From positions 62,001 to 126,000 of the forward strand of contig JADJRG010000029.1 of the NCBI GenBank assembly GCA_016712315.1: 64,000 bases of DNA, read 5' to 3'. Position numbers and translations under genes: made by a program. Origin of the DNA: Nannocystis sp. Lineage in GTDB: Bacteria; Myxococcota_A; Polyangia; Nannocystales; Nannocystaceae. The stretch's first letter is position 1. Every line of letters begins with the position of its first letter. The notes beneath the pieces were generated by a model. The model worked only from the letters and a program-made list of their open reading frames with translations, did no database searches and had not been told where the DNA came from. Of this stretch, positions 50,358 to 58,608 are shown piece after piece.

Positions 50358-51245
50358 ATGCCGACTAAGGTCTACCTCTCCAGCGCGGGTCGCCCGGTCG
50401 ATCCGGAGGACGCGAAGATCTCGGTCTTTGATCGCGGGTTCCTCTATGGCGACAGCGTCTACGAGACGCTGCGTACGGCGGGCGGGCGCTTCGTCGAGAT
50501 GGGGCGGCACTTGGCGCGGCTGCGGCGCTCGGCGGAGGGGCTGGGGCTCGAGATCGGGTTCGACGATGAGGCGATCCGGGCGGCAGCCGGCGAGACCTGC
50601 GCGGCGAGCGGCGAGGTCGACTGCTATGTGCGGGTGATCGTGACGCGCGGCGCGGGCGAGCTGGCGCTGGATCCGCGGCAGGCGGGCGCGCCGCTGCTGG
50701 TGATCATCGCGAAGGCGCTGCGGGTGCCGTCGGCGGCGGAGTACGAGCGAGGGATCGCGGCGATGATCGTGGATGTCCGAAAGGTCAGCCGACGCTCGCT
50801 CGACCCGACCTTGAAGACCGGGAACTACCTGAACTCGATCCAGGCGCTGCGGCAGGCGACGGGGGCGGCGGCGGACGACGCGATCATGCTGAGCCTGGAC
50901 GGGGCGGTGGCGGAGGGGGCGACGAGCAACGTGTTCGTGGTCGCGCAGGGGCGGCTGCGCACGCCTTGCTTGCAGACCGGGCTGCTGTCAGGGATCACCA
51001 GGACGACGGTGCTGGAGCTGGCGGCGGAGCTGGGGATCGCGGCGGAGGAGGCGACGATCTGGCCGGAGGAGGCCCGGGCGGCGGAGGAGGTGTTCTTGTC
51101 GTCGTCGGTGCGCGGCTTGATGCCGGTGACGCGGCTCGACGGGGTGGTGGTGGGCGACGGCGGCATGGGGCCGATCACGCGTCGCTTGCACGAGCGCTAC
51201 GCGGCCTACGTGGCGGCGATCGCGGCGGGGCGCGGGCGAGCGTAG
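50358..51245 (+). CDS. Class IV PLP aminotransferase
   Basis: A 295-aa protein: VFDRGFLYGDSVYETLRT, RRSLDPTLKTGNYLNSIQALRQA (catalytic Lys), LDGAVAEGATSNVFVV, LQTGLLSGITRTTVLELA, EVFLSSSVRGLMPVT. This is the BCAT / D-alanine transaminase / aminodeoxychorismate lyase family; the exact substrate is not decided by sequence. Follows the mannosyltransferase on the same strand. Confidence 0.9.
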   Translation: MPTKVYLSSAGRPVDPEDAKISVFDRGFLYGDSVYETLRTAGGRFVEMGRHLARLRRSAEGLGLEIGFDDEAIRAAAGETCAASGEVDCYVRVIVTRGAGELALDPRQAGAPLLVIIAKALRVPSAAEYERGIAAMIVDVRKVSRRSLDPTLKTGNYLNSIQALRQATGAAADDAIMLSLDGAVAEGATSNVFVVAQGRLRTPCLQTGLLSGITRTTVLELAAELGIAAEEATIWPEEARAAEEVFLSSSVRGLMPVTRLDGVVVGDGGMGPITRRLHERYAAYVAAIAAGRGRA

Positions 51246-51272
51246 GGGCGCGTTCGCGAGCGTAGGGGCGCG
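51236..51272 (+). repeat. 20-bp-period tandem duplication across a stop codon
   Basis: GCGAGCGTAGGGGCGCG occurs at 51236-51252 and 51256-51272. The first copy contains the aminotransferase stop. Probably a small slippage duplication. Confidence 0.55.
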
Positions 51273-51334
51273 CGGGCGGCGTCTGCGAGGGCGGGCGGCT
51301 GTGGTAGCGTCGGCGGCGGAGGCGTGCGCGTTCG

Positions 51335-53725
51335 ATGAAGCTGACTGTTCGTTTGATCTCCAATGATTCTCGAGTGACGCTGGCTGCGACGCTGATCACG
51401 GCGGGCGAGGGGGCGGCGCGCAGCTTCGCCGGGGCGCGCTCGGCCGCGGGCGTGCACCTGTTCCTGGACGGCGATCGCGACTTCCACGTGGTGCTCGACG
51501 CGGCGCCCTCGGCGGCGGAGCGGGCGCTGCTGGAGCTGCTGCGCGGGGGGCGGGTGACGCTGCGCTTCAGGGGCGCGCGGTCGACGTTGCGGCGGCGCTT
51601 GGCGGCGATCACGGGGGGCGGCGCGGCGCCGGCGCTGCCCGGGGAGGAGGCGCCGGCCGTGGCGAGCGTGGGGCCGCTGGCGCTCACCGCGGCGACGTCT
51701 GGCGTGGGGGCGCTGTTCTTGCTGCCGAGCGGGGTGCTGGCGGGGTCGGCGGAGGGGCCGGCGCCGCGGGGGATGGACGCGCTCGAGGTGATGGTGACGG
51801 CGGCGCGGTGGGTGTCGTCGCGGCGCACGTCGAGCTTCGAGCGGCTCTTTCCGCCCTCGGCCTTCCACCCGGACGCGCCGATCCGTGAGGAGCGGCTGAG
51901 CGCGGCGCAGGCGGCGGTGTTGGTCGATCAGCTCGCGGCGATCGTCGCGGCGGCGGCGGTCGGGCCGGCGGCGGGGGTGGACTCGGCGCAGCTTCGATCG
52001 GCGTGCCTGACGGTGTTGGCGCACGTGATCGCGACGGCGGCTCGGGACGCCGAGTTCCGCGCGGCGGCGGACCAAGCGTTCGCGATCATCACGGGGATGA
52101 TCGCGGCGGAGCACGGCGAGCACGCGTGGCCGGAGCTGCGCGCGCACGCGATCTCGCTGCTGTCGCAGCGAGGGCCGGCGCTGAGCCCGACGCAGCAGGC
52201 GGCGGTGCAGGAGCTGCTGCGCGGGATGGTGCGGGGGGCGCCGCCGTATGAGGCGTTGCCAGAGATCTGGCGGTTCGCGCTGTGCGCGGCGCATGACTTC
52301 GTGCGCGGCAGCGTGGCCGTGTTGGTCTCGCAGCACGGCTTCAAAGAGGTCGAGGCGCCGAGCGACGCGCCAGCCCCGCCAGGGGCGTTCGGGCGGGCCT
52401 ACACGGTGGTCGAGGCGCCGTTCGTGGGGCCTAAGGGCGAGCGGATCCAGGTGTTCGCGCGCTCGGCGAGCCCGCGGAATGAGAACTGGGAGATGGGCGA
52501 GGAGTACTTCGTCGGGTTGATGATCAACCGCCACGCGAACCTCGGCGCGGCTGATATGACGGCGGCGCTGCTGGAGGTCGAGCAGCGCGGCTACAAGTTG
52601 ATGTTCAACGCGCAGTGCGCGGGCTTGACGACGCGCTTCGCGATCTCGCGGATCTTCCCGGACGCGGACATCTATTCGTCGTGGGACTCGACGTACTTCC
52701 GCACCGGGCCGGACGGGGAGCTGTCGGCGTCGGAGGGGGTGGACTGCTTGGTCGCGGTGCTGCGAGGCATGAGCGCGGGGGAGTCGTTCGCGGCGATCGA
52801 TCCGCGGATCCGCGCGGCGCAGTGGTACCACCCGCAGAACCGCAACAAGGAGTTCGTGCAGTTCATCGGGCCGGCGAACCCGCTGGTGACGCGCCGCTAC
52901 GAGGACGTGAACCGCGACGGCAAGGCGGACTTCTACGACGGCTTCTTGGATCTGCGGCTGGTGGAGATCGCGGAGCAGATCCATCGCTCGGCGACGCCGC
53001 AAGATCCGGGCGCGGCAGGCTCGCAGATCGCCGGCGCGGCGGCGACAGGGCTCGGCTGGGCGGTCGGCAGCCTGAACCGCGTGACCCAGTACAGCGAGCT
53101 GTGGGACGAGATGCCGGGGCAGAGCGCGATCTTCTATGCGTTCCGCTCGGGCGGGTTCTTCAGCGCGGCCGAGCCGCCGCAGGACATCGCGCGCGGCTCA
53201 GGGCCGGTGATCGACGTGTCGATCGCGCCGGCGCTGGTCCGTTATCTGCCGGAGGGGCGGAGCATCAGCGCGGAGGTGCTCTTCCACGCGTGGCTGAGCC
53301 ACAGCGCGCAGGAGCTGAAGCGGCTGCTGTGCGCGGCGGCGGCGTACTGGCAGGCGATCGATCTGGGGCACTTGGGCGGGCGGGCGCCGCTGGATACGCC
53401 GCTGGGGCGGCGCGGCGGGCTGCTGATCTTGCTCGCGGGGCTGCTCGAGTTCCCGGCCGACCAGAACATGATCGACGGGCTGTGGGAGATGGCGCTGGCG
53501 ATGCTGGGGCTGCCGAAGATCTCGCGCTCGCTGGTCCGCCGCTGCATCAACGACGCCGACCACAAGGCGGGGAACTACTACGGATCGCGGCGCGGGATCA
53601 TCGAGCTGATCGGCGACGGGGTGACGCCGGGGCGCCTGGCTGCGGGGGATCCGCTGGCGTTCGAGCTGCTAGGGGCGGAGGACCCGATGGTCGGGCGGGC
53701 GCGTCCGCTGACGCTGGCGCCGTGA
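51335..53725 (+). CDS. Unrecognised 796-aa protein
   Basis: No signal peptide or membrane segment. N-terminal ~110 residues strand-rich; ~110-330 helical and Ala-rich. Then a region with RIQVFARSASPRNENWEMGEEYFVGLMINRHANLGAADMTAALLEVEQRGYKLMFNAQCAGLTTRFAISRIFPDADIYSSWDSTYF (~375-455), followed by a Ca-loop-like DVNRDGKADFYDGFLDL (~525) and a helical C terminus. A His (NRH) followed by a Cys (NAQC) after a hydrophobic strand is reminiscent of caspase-fold peptidases, but this is only a pattern. Head of a gene cluster to 57192. I do not recognise the family. Confidence 0.75.
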   Translation: MKLTVRLISNDSRVTLAATLITAGEGAARSFAGARSAAGVHLFLDGDRDFHVVLDAAPSAAERALLELLRGGRVTLRFRGARSTLRRRLAAITGGGAAPALPGEEAPAVASVGPLALTAATSGVGALFLLPSGVLAGSAEGPAPRGMDALEVMVTAARWVSSRRTSSFERLFPPSAFHPDAPIREERLSAAQAAVLVDQLAAIVAAAAVGPAAGVDSAQLRSACLTVLAHVIATAARDAEFRAAADQAFAIITGMIAAEHGEHAWPELRAHAISLLSQRGPALSPTQQAAVQELLRGMVRGAPPYEALPEIWRFALCAAHDFVRGSVAVLVSQHGFKEVEAPSDAPAPPGAFGRAYTVVEAPFVGPKGERIQVFARSASPRNENWEMGEEYFVGLMINRHANLGAADMTAALLEVEQRGYKLMFNAQCAGLTTRFAISRIFPDADIYSSWDSTYFRTGPDGELSASEGVDCLVAVLRGMSAGESFAAIDPRIRAAQWYHPQNRNKEFVQFIGPANPLVTRRYEDVNRDGKADFYDGFLDLRLVEIAEQIHRSATPQDPGAAGSQIAGAAATGLGWAVGSLNRVTQYSELWDEMPGQSAIFYAFRSGGFFSAAEPPQDIARGSGPVIDVSIAPALVRYLPEGRSISAEVLFHAWLSHSAQELKRLLCAAAAYWQAIDLGHLGGRAPLDTPLGRRGGLLILLAGLLEFPADQNMIDGLWEMALAMLGLPKISRSLVRRCINDADHKAGNYYGSRRGIIELIGDGVTPGRLAAGDPLAFELLGAEDPMVGRARPLTLAP

Positions 53726-53730
53726 GCAGG

Positions 53731-53762
53731 GGGCGCGCCTTAACCGTTGCGTTGGCGCGCCC
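53731..53762 (+). terminator. Hairpin after the 796-aa gene
   Basis: GGGCGCGCC (53731-53739) pairs perfectly with GGCGCGCCC (53754-53762) around a 14-base AT-richer loop. It starts 5 bp after the stop codon and 44 bp before the next start. No T-run, so it may attenuate rather than terminate. Confidence 0.4.
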
Positions 53763-53805
53763 CTAGGGGTAGGGTCCGGCCACTTTTGCTGAGGATCCGC
53801 CACCT

Positions 53806-54345
53806 GTGAAGCCGCTTCTTATCTGTCAAACCCTCGGTTCAACGCACGTCGACGCCTACTTTGGCGAGCTCTCCGGGAAGGAGGTCCGCGCGCTGCTGTT
53901 GGCCGGAAACATCTCCCCGAACGTGCCGGCGACCGCCTATACGCAGAGCGCTCGCCGCCAGATCTGGCGCCGCCGCTTCGAGACCGAGCTCGCGCAGAAG
54001 AACGAGGGGCTGGCGCTGGGCTTCTTGCTCGAGTGGTTGATGCGCCACCACCGATCGATGCTGGTCGACTACTTGGACTTCCTCGGGGTCAAGCACACGA
54101 TGGGCGAGACCGACGAGGACTTCTGCGCGACCCGCGAGCTGGAGCAGCTCCACGCCGGCGCGCAGGCGCTGTTCGCGAAGTACCCGCGCCATGAGGTGGC
54201 GACCTACCTGCTGCTGATCGGGCACATGCAAGAGACGCCGGTCTTCGATCGTATGACCGACGTGCTGGTGGCGCTGGGGATGGACGAGGGGGCCGCGGCG
54301 GCGCACGCGGCGGCGCAGGTCGAGGCGCCGGCGAAGGCGTCCTGA
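53806..54345 (+). CDS. Hypothetical protein
   Basis: A 179-aa helical protein, MKPLLICQTLGSTHVDAYFGELSGKEVRALLLAGNISPN..., QIWRRRFETELAQKNEGLALGFLLEWLMRHHRSMLVDYLDFLGVKHTMGETDEDFCATR, ATYLLLIGHMQETPVFDRMTDVLVALG. No signal. Co-directional with and 15 bp before the TPR-like gene. Family not recognised. Confidence 0.75.
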   Translation: MKPLLICQTLGSTHVDAYFGELSGKEVRALLLAGNISPNVPATAYTQSARRQIWRRRFETELAQKNEGLALGFLLEWLMRHHRSMLVDYLDFLGVKHTMGETDEDFCATRELEQLHAGAQALFAKYPRHEVATYLLLIGHMQETPVFDRMTDVLVALGMDEGAAAAHAAAQVEAPAKAS

Positions 54346-54360
54346 GCGGGGAGGGCGGCG

Positions 54361-54669
54361 ATGGATCGACTGACCCTGCTTCAGCGCTTTGTGGCCGAAA
54401 AGCCAGGTGAACCGTTCCCCCACTACGGCCTGGCGATGGAGCTGCGGAAGCTCGGTCGCCTGGCCGAGGCGAACGCCGCCTTCGCGGCGCTGATCGAGCG
54501 GCACCCGCGTTACATCGCCGCGTACTTGATGGCCGGCAACGCGCTGGTCGAGGCGGGCGATCGGGACGCGGCGATGTCGACGTATGAGCGCGGGATCGCG
54601 GCGGCCTCGGCGGCGGGCGACAGCCACGCGCTGGGCGAGCTCGAGGCGGCGCGGGCGGCGCTCTTGTGA
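54361..54669 (+). CDS. Tetratricopeptide-repeat protein
   Basis: A 102-aa protein with two to three TPR-like units: EPFPHYGLAMELRKLGRLAEANAAFAALIERHPRYIAAYLMAGNALVEAGDRDAAMSTYERGIAAA. Such small proteins are docking scaffolds. Its stop overlaps the next gene's GTG start (GTGA, 54666-54669). Confidence 0.75.
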   Translation: MDRLTLLQRFVAEKPGEPFPHYGLAMELRKLGRLAEANAAFAALIERHPRYIAAYLMAGNALVEAGDRDAAMSTYERGIAAASAAGDSHALGELEAARAALL

Positions 54670-55613
54670 GCTCGGCGCCGATCGACGTGATCTTCGCGAG
54701 CCCGCGCAAGCTGCCGCGGGCTGGGTCGCTGCGCGGGCGGGTGGTGGTGCTCGATCTGGCCTTCGCCGCGGAGGCGCTCGGCGCGGGTTTCGTGAAGATC
54801 ACCGGGCGATTTATCCAAGAGCTGGGGCCGCGGCTCGCGCGCTGGGTCGATCACCACGATCACGAGCGCCACGTCGACTTCCGCCATGATCCGCGCTTCG
54901 TGCTCTGTACGAAGGCGGAGCACGGGGCTTGTCCGGAGATCATCACGCCGGAGATGGTCGCAGAGACAGGTCCGATCGACACGATCGTCACGCACTTCGA
55001 CCTGGACGGGGTGTACGCGGCGGCGAAGTGGCTGCTGCGCGGGCGTGAGCCTTACCCGGGGGCCGACGACGACGCGCGCGCGGTCGACACGCGGATCGGC
55101 GCGCCGGGGCGGCTCGGCGCGGAGATCGATAAGGCGCTGCGGGCCCACTACGAGGACCCGGTGCTGAAGAATCAGATCCTCAACTACCTCACCCGCGGGC
55201 TGCCGAACGGGCTGGAGAAGGCGGCGATCACGGCGGCTGCCGCGGACTTCGATCAGATGGCGGCCGCGGCGCGAGCGCTGGCGAAGGGGTATCAGGTCGA
55301 GGGCGAGATCGCGCAGGTGGAGGTGCCGCCGGGCGCGCCGAGCTTCGATAAGACCGATCTGCTGCTGCTCGGTCAGGAGCTCGCGACGGTGTCGGTGGTG
55401 ATCGACGGGCACAACGTGAGCATCGCGGCGAGCTATGCGAGCGGCCTGAATTTTGTCGATCTGTTGGGGCTGGGCGGCGGTATGCCGACGCGGGTGAGCG
55501 TGCCGAAGAAGCACCTGCCGGCGGCGCTGGTGAAGATCCGCGGGGCCCTGCGGGGGCGCGCCGCGGCTGGTACGCTCTCCGGCGATGTCGGAGGCGAAGC
55601 CGTGGAGTCGTGA
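54666..55613 (+). CDS. DHH-like phosphoesterase-related protein
   Basis: A 315-aa protein. ARWVDHHDHERHVDFRHDP carries a DHH motif, and TIVTHFDLDGVYAAAKWLLRG a second Asp-rich motif; both resemble the active-site region of DHH/DHHA1 phosphoesterases. The C-terminal half (VVIDGHNVSIAASYASGLNFVDLLGLGGGMPTRVSVPKKHL) could be the substrate domain. The rest of the DHH signature is not obvious, so the call is tentative. GTG start coupled to the TPR gene; overlaps the oxidoreductase gene by 29 bp. Confidence 0.55.
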   Translation: MSSAPIDVIFASPRKLPRAGSLRGRVVVLDLAFAAEALGAGFVKITGRFIQELGPRLARWVDHHDHERHVDFRHDPRFVLCTKAEHGACPEIITPEMVAETGPIDTIVTHFDLDGVYAAAKWLLRGREPYPGADDDARAVDTRIGAPGRLGAEIDKALRAHYEDPVLKNQILNYLTRGLPNGLEKAAITAAAADFDQMAAAARALAKGYQVEGEIAQVEVPPGAPSFDKTDLLLLGQELATVSVVIDGHNVSIAASYASGLNFVDLLGLGGGMPTRVSVPKKHLPAALVKIRGALRGRAAAGTLSGDVGGEAVES

Positions 55614-57192
55614 TCTGCCGCCGGGGCGCCCCGGCGCGGGTGGTTGGGATACGATCGTGATCGGGTCGGGCATGGGCGGCATGACCTGCGCGGCGATGCT
55701 GGCCCGCGCAGGGCAGCGAGTGCTGGTGCTGGAGCAGCACTACGTGCCGGGCGGGTTCACGCACGCGTTTAAGCGGCCCGGGTACGAGTGGGACGTGGGG
55801 GTGCACGCGGTCGGCGAGGTGACGCGGCACACCCTGACCGGGCGGCTGCTGGATCACTTGAGCGGGGGAGCGCTGCGCTGGGCTTCGTTGGGGGCGGCGT
55901 ACGATCGCTTCGATTTTCCAGACGGGGTGAAGATCGACTTCCCGGACTCCCCCGCGGCGTTCCGCGAGAATTTGATCGAGGCGTTCCCGCGGGAGGAGGC
56001 GGCGATCAGCGGCTATCTGCGGCAGGTGCGTGAGGTGGCGGGGGCGATGCGCTCGTACTACATGGCGCGGCTGCTGCCGGCGAAGAGCGGCCAGATCGCG
56101 GAGATGCTGCTCGCAGGGGCGGCGCAGCGCGCGTTCAAGACGAGCACGAAGGCGGCGCTCGACTCGTTGACGCCGAACCCGCGGCTGAAAGCGGTGCTGG
56201 CGTCGCAGTGGGGCTACTACGGGGCGCCGCCGAGCCGATCTTCGTTCGCGATCCAGGCGCTGGTCTGCAAGCACTTCATGCACGGGGCGTACTACCCGAT
56301 CGGCGGCTCGAAGATGATCGCGCGGACGCTGCTGCAGACGGTGGCGGACGCGGGCGGCTGGACGCGGATCCGCGCGGACGTGCGGTCGATCGTGATCGAG
56401 GGCGGCCGCGCGATCGGGGTGAAGATGGCGGACGGCGAGGTGATCAAGGCGCGGCGGGTGATCAGCGCGGCCGGGGCGATCGCGACGGCGACGCGGCTGC
56501 TGCCGGAGTCAGCGCGATCGGCGAGCTGGGCGCGGTCGATCGCGGGGCTGCGGCCGGCGCCGGCGCACGTGTGCTTGTACCTGGGCTTTCGCGGGGACGT
56601 GCGGGCGGCAGGGGCGGGCGCGGCGAACCGGTGGTTCTACGAGACGTGGGACAATGAGATCGAGTCGTGGGCGATCGAGGGGGAGGGGCCGCCGCCGCCA
56701 GCGCCGGTGCTGTACTGCTCGTTCCCGTCGCTGAAGGACCCGCTGCACGAGGCGGGCCCAGGATCGCGACACACGGGGGAGGTGGTGACGTTCGTGCCGT
56801 GGGAGCGCTTCGCGGCGTGGTCGGGGAGCCGCTGGCAGCGGCGCGGGGAGGACTATGAGGCGCTGAAGGAGCGGCTGAAGGCGCGGCTGCTCGCGCAATT
56901 CTCTGAAAAGATGCCGGCGTTGGCGCCGCTGATCGATCACGCGGAGCTGTCGACGCCGCTGTCGACGGAGCACTTCGTGCGGCCGAGCCGCGGGTCGATC
57001 TATGGGATCGAACCAACCCCGGCGCGCTTTCAAAACCAGCACCTGCGGCCCCGTACGCCGATCCCAGGGCTGCTGATGGCCGGCAGCGACGTCGCGACGG
57101 TGGGGGTGATCGGGGCGATGATGGGGGGCGTGCTGGCGGCCGCGGCGGCGGAGCCCGGCGAGATGTTGTCGATGATCCGAGCGCTCGCTTGA
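55585..57192 (+). CDS. FAD-dependent CrtI/RetSat-like oxidoreductase
   Basis: A 535-aa protein: FAD-binding Rossmann motif TIVIGSGMGGMTCAAMLARAGQRVLVLEQHYVPGGFTHAFKRPGYEWDVGVHAVG, a substrate domain, and C-terminal PIPGLLMAGSDVATVGVIGAMMGGVLAAAAA (second FAD contact). These are the marks of phytoene-desaturase-like and all-trans-retinol 13,14-reductase-like enzymes. The substrate may be a carotenoid or other polyene/lipid. Its 3' end (57018-57204) is duplicated at 60544-60730. Confidence 0.85.
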   Translation: MSEAKPWSRDLPPGRPGAGGWDTIVIGSGMGGMTCAAMLARAGQRVLVLEQHYVPGGFTHAFKRPGYEWDVGVHAVGEVTRHTLTGRLLDHLSGGALRWASLGAAYDRFDFPDGVKIDFPDSPAAFRENLIEAFPREEAAISGYLRQVREVAGAMRSYYMARLLPAKSGQIAEMLLAGAAQRAFKTSTKAALDSLTPNPRLKAVLASQWGYYGAPPSRSSFAIQALVCKHFMHGAYYPIGGSKMIARTLLQTVADAGGWTRIRADVRSIVIEGGRAIGVKMADGEVIKARRVISAAGAIATATRLLPESARSASWARSIAGLRPAPAHVCLYLGFRGDVRAAGAGAANRWFYETWDNEIESWAIEGEGPPPPAPVLYCSFPSLKDPLHEAGPGSRHTGEVVTFVPWERFAAWSGSRWQRRGEDYEALKERLKARLLAQFSEKMPALAPLIDHAELSTPLSTEHFVRPSRGSIYGIEPTPARFQNQHLRPRTPIPGLLMAGSDVATVGVIGAMMGGVLAAAAAEPGEMLSMIRALA

Positions 57193-57204
57193 GCGGGCGC
57201 GCTC
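57018..57204 (+). repeat. 187-bp direct repeat, copy A (3' end of the oxidoreductase gene)
   Basis: It matches 60544-60730 with one mismatch (CTGATGGCC here, CTGACGGCC there). It spans the last ~58 codons of the oxidoreductase and 12 bp of its downstream region. The two copies bracket the three-gene efflux module of 3339 bp. Confidence 0.9.
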
Positions 57205-57334
57205 GCCGGTGAGGGCCGGTCCGCTGCTCGCCCCGGCGAGCGTCGGCGAGGGCGTACGCGTCGCCGAGTGCGAGCTCTGGGATCCGCTCCTCGGCGATTG
57301 AAGCGACCGCGAGATCGACGACGCAGCGCCGTCC

Positions 57335-57345
57335 TTACATTGTAA
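57335..57345. promoter_or_regulatory. Perfect palindrome TTACATTGTAA upstream of the efflux operon
   Basis: An 11-base perfect palindrome, 45 bp before the adaptor start and AT-rich in a GC-rich setting. CATTGT recurs at 57355-57360. It is a good candidate operator for a repressor of the operon or part of its promoter. Bases 57205-57390 hold no gene. Confidence 0.4.
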
Positions 57346-57390
57346 CGGCGCTCGCATTGTGGCAAAGCTTGCCCGGATCGAGCGTCGCCC

Positions 57391-58608
57391 ATGAGTCGAA
57401 GAAGAACCCTGCGTCGCGTCGCCGTCTGGCTGGTCGCCAGCGTTCTGGTGGCCGCGGCCGGCGTGGGGCTGATGTGGCCGCGGCTGGTCGGTCCCGAGGT
57501 CGAGGTCGTGGTAGCCGAGCGCGGACGATTCGTGCAGTCCATCGTCACATCGGGTCGCGTGCGACCGCCGGCGCGAGCCACCCTCGCCACGCTGGTGGCG
57601 GGGCGTGTCGCCGCCATCGACGCCGACGAGGGGCAAAAGATCCGCGCGGGTCAGGCGTTGATGCGCCTCGACGACGGCGAGGCGCAGGCGACCCTCGACC
57701 AGGCGAAGGCCGCGGTCGACGCCGCGAGCGCGCAGAACCGGCAGGTCCGCACCGTGAACGTCAAGGACGCGCGCGAGGCCGTGACCCGCGCGCAGACCCG
57801 GCTCGACGAGGCCCAGCGCACGCACGCGCGCATCCAGCAGCTCTTCACCTCAGGGGCCGTCCCCCGAGAGACGCTCGAGGACGCGGGCACTTCGCTCTCG
57901 CTCGCGGAGAGCGAGCTGCGCGCGGCGCAGAGCCAGCAGGCCGATGTCGCCGGCCCGCGCCGCGCGGGCTCCAACGCGGCAAAACACCAGGCCGAGGCGG
58001 CGCTCGCCGCGGCCGAGGTCCGCTTCTCTTACCAGCGATTGACCTCGCCCTTCGAGGGCGTGGTGATCGAGCGATTGGTCGAGCAGGGTGACGTCGTCCA
58101 GGCCGGCATGCCGGCCTTCGTCGTGGTCCGCCAGGGAGAGACCGAGCTGATCGTCGAGCCCGACGAGCGAAACCTCGCGCTGCTCGCGGTGGGGCAGCTG
58201 GCGATCGCCTCCTCGGAGGCCTTCCCCGCCGACCGCTTCGCCGCGAAGGTCATCTATATCGCGCCTGTCGTCGACCCGCGCCGCGGGACCATCGAGGTGC
58301 GACTCTCGGTGCCTGAGCCGCCGGAGTATCTGCGCCCCGATATGACCGTATCGGTGGAGATCACGGTCGCCGAGGCCGCGGATACCACGATTTTGCCGGC
58401 CGACGCGGTGCGCGGGCTCGCCGCGGATCAACCGTGGATCCTGATCGTGGAGGACGGAGTCGCGCGGCGCCGTGACGTCGAGATCGGCATGACTGGAGAC
58501 GTTCGCGTCGAGATCCTTCAGGGCGCCCGGCCTGGTGAGGCCGTCATCCCCGCGTCCGCCCCCGTCGCGCCTGGCCAGCGCGTGCGGATCGCTGCGGAGC
58601 GCCGCTGA
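57391..58608 (+). CDS. Periplasmic adaptor subunit (RND/MacA-like, HlyD family)
   Basis: A 405-aa protein. One N-terminal membrane anchor (VAVWLVASVLVAAAGVGLMWP), a lipoyl half (RVRPPARATLATLVAGRVAAIDADEGQKIRAGQALMRLDDGEAQATLDQAKAAV), a coiled-coil hairpin (~100-190), the second lipoyl half (RLTSPFEGVVIERLVEQGDVVQAGMPAFVVVRQGETELIVEPDERNL), a beta-barrel and membrane-proximal domain. It connects an ABC permease to an outer-membrane exit. Overlaps the permease start by TGATG. Confidence 0.9.
   Translation: MSRRRTLRRVAVWLVASVLVAAAGVGLMWPRLVGPEVEVVVAERGRFVQSIVTSGRVRPPARATLATLVAGRVAAIDADEGQKIRAGQALMRLDDGEAQATLDQAKAAVDAASAQNRQVRTVNVKDAREAVTRAQTRLDEAQRTHARIQQLFTSGAVPRETLEDAGTSLSLAESELRAAQSQQADVAGPRRAGSNAAKHQAEAALAAAEVRFSYQRLTSPFEGVVIERLVEQGDVVQAGMPAFVVVRQGETELIVEPDERNLALLAVGQLAIASSEAFPADRFAAKVIYIAPVVDPRRGTIEVRLSVPEPPEYLRPDMTVSVEITVAEAADTTILPADAVRGLAADQPWILIVEDGVARRRDVEIGMTGDVRVEILQGARPGEAVIPASAPVAPGQRVRIAAERR

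Noticed and set aside
51206..53002. 598-codon minus-strand frame opposite the 796-aa protein
   Set aside because: Mostly Arg, His, Gln and Pro; an antisense product of GC-rich coding sequence.
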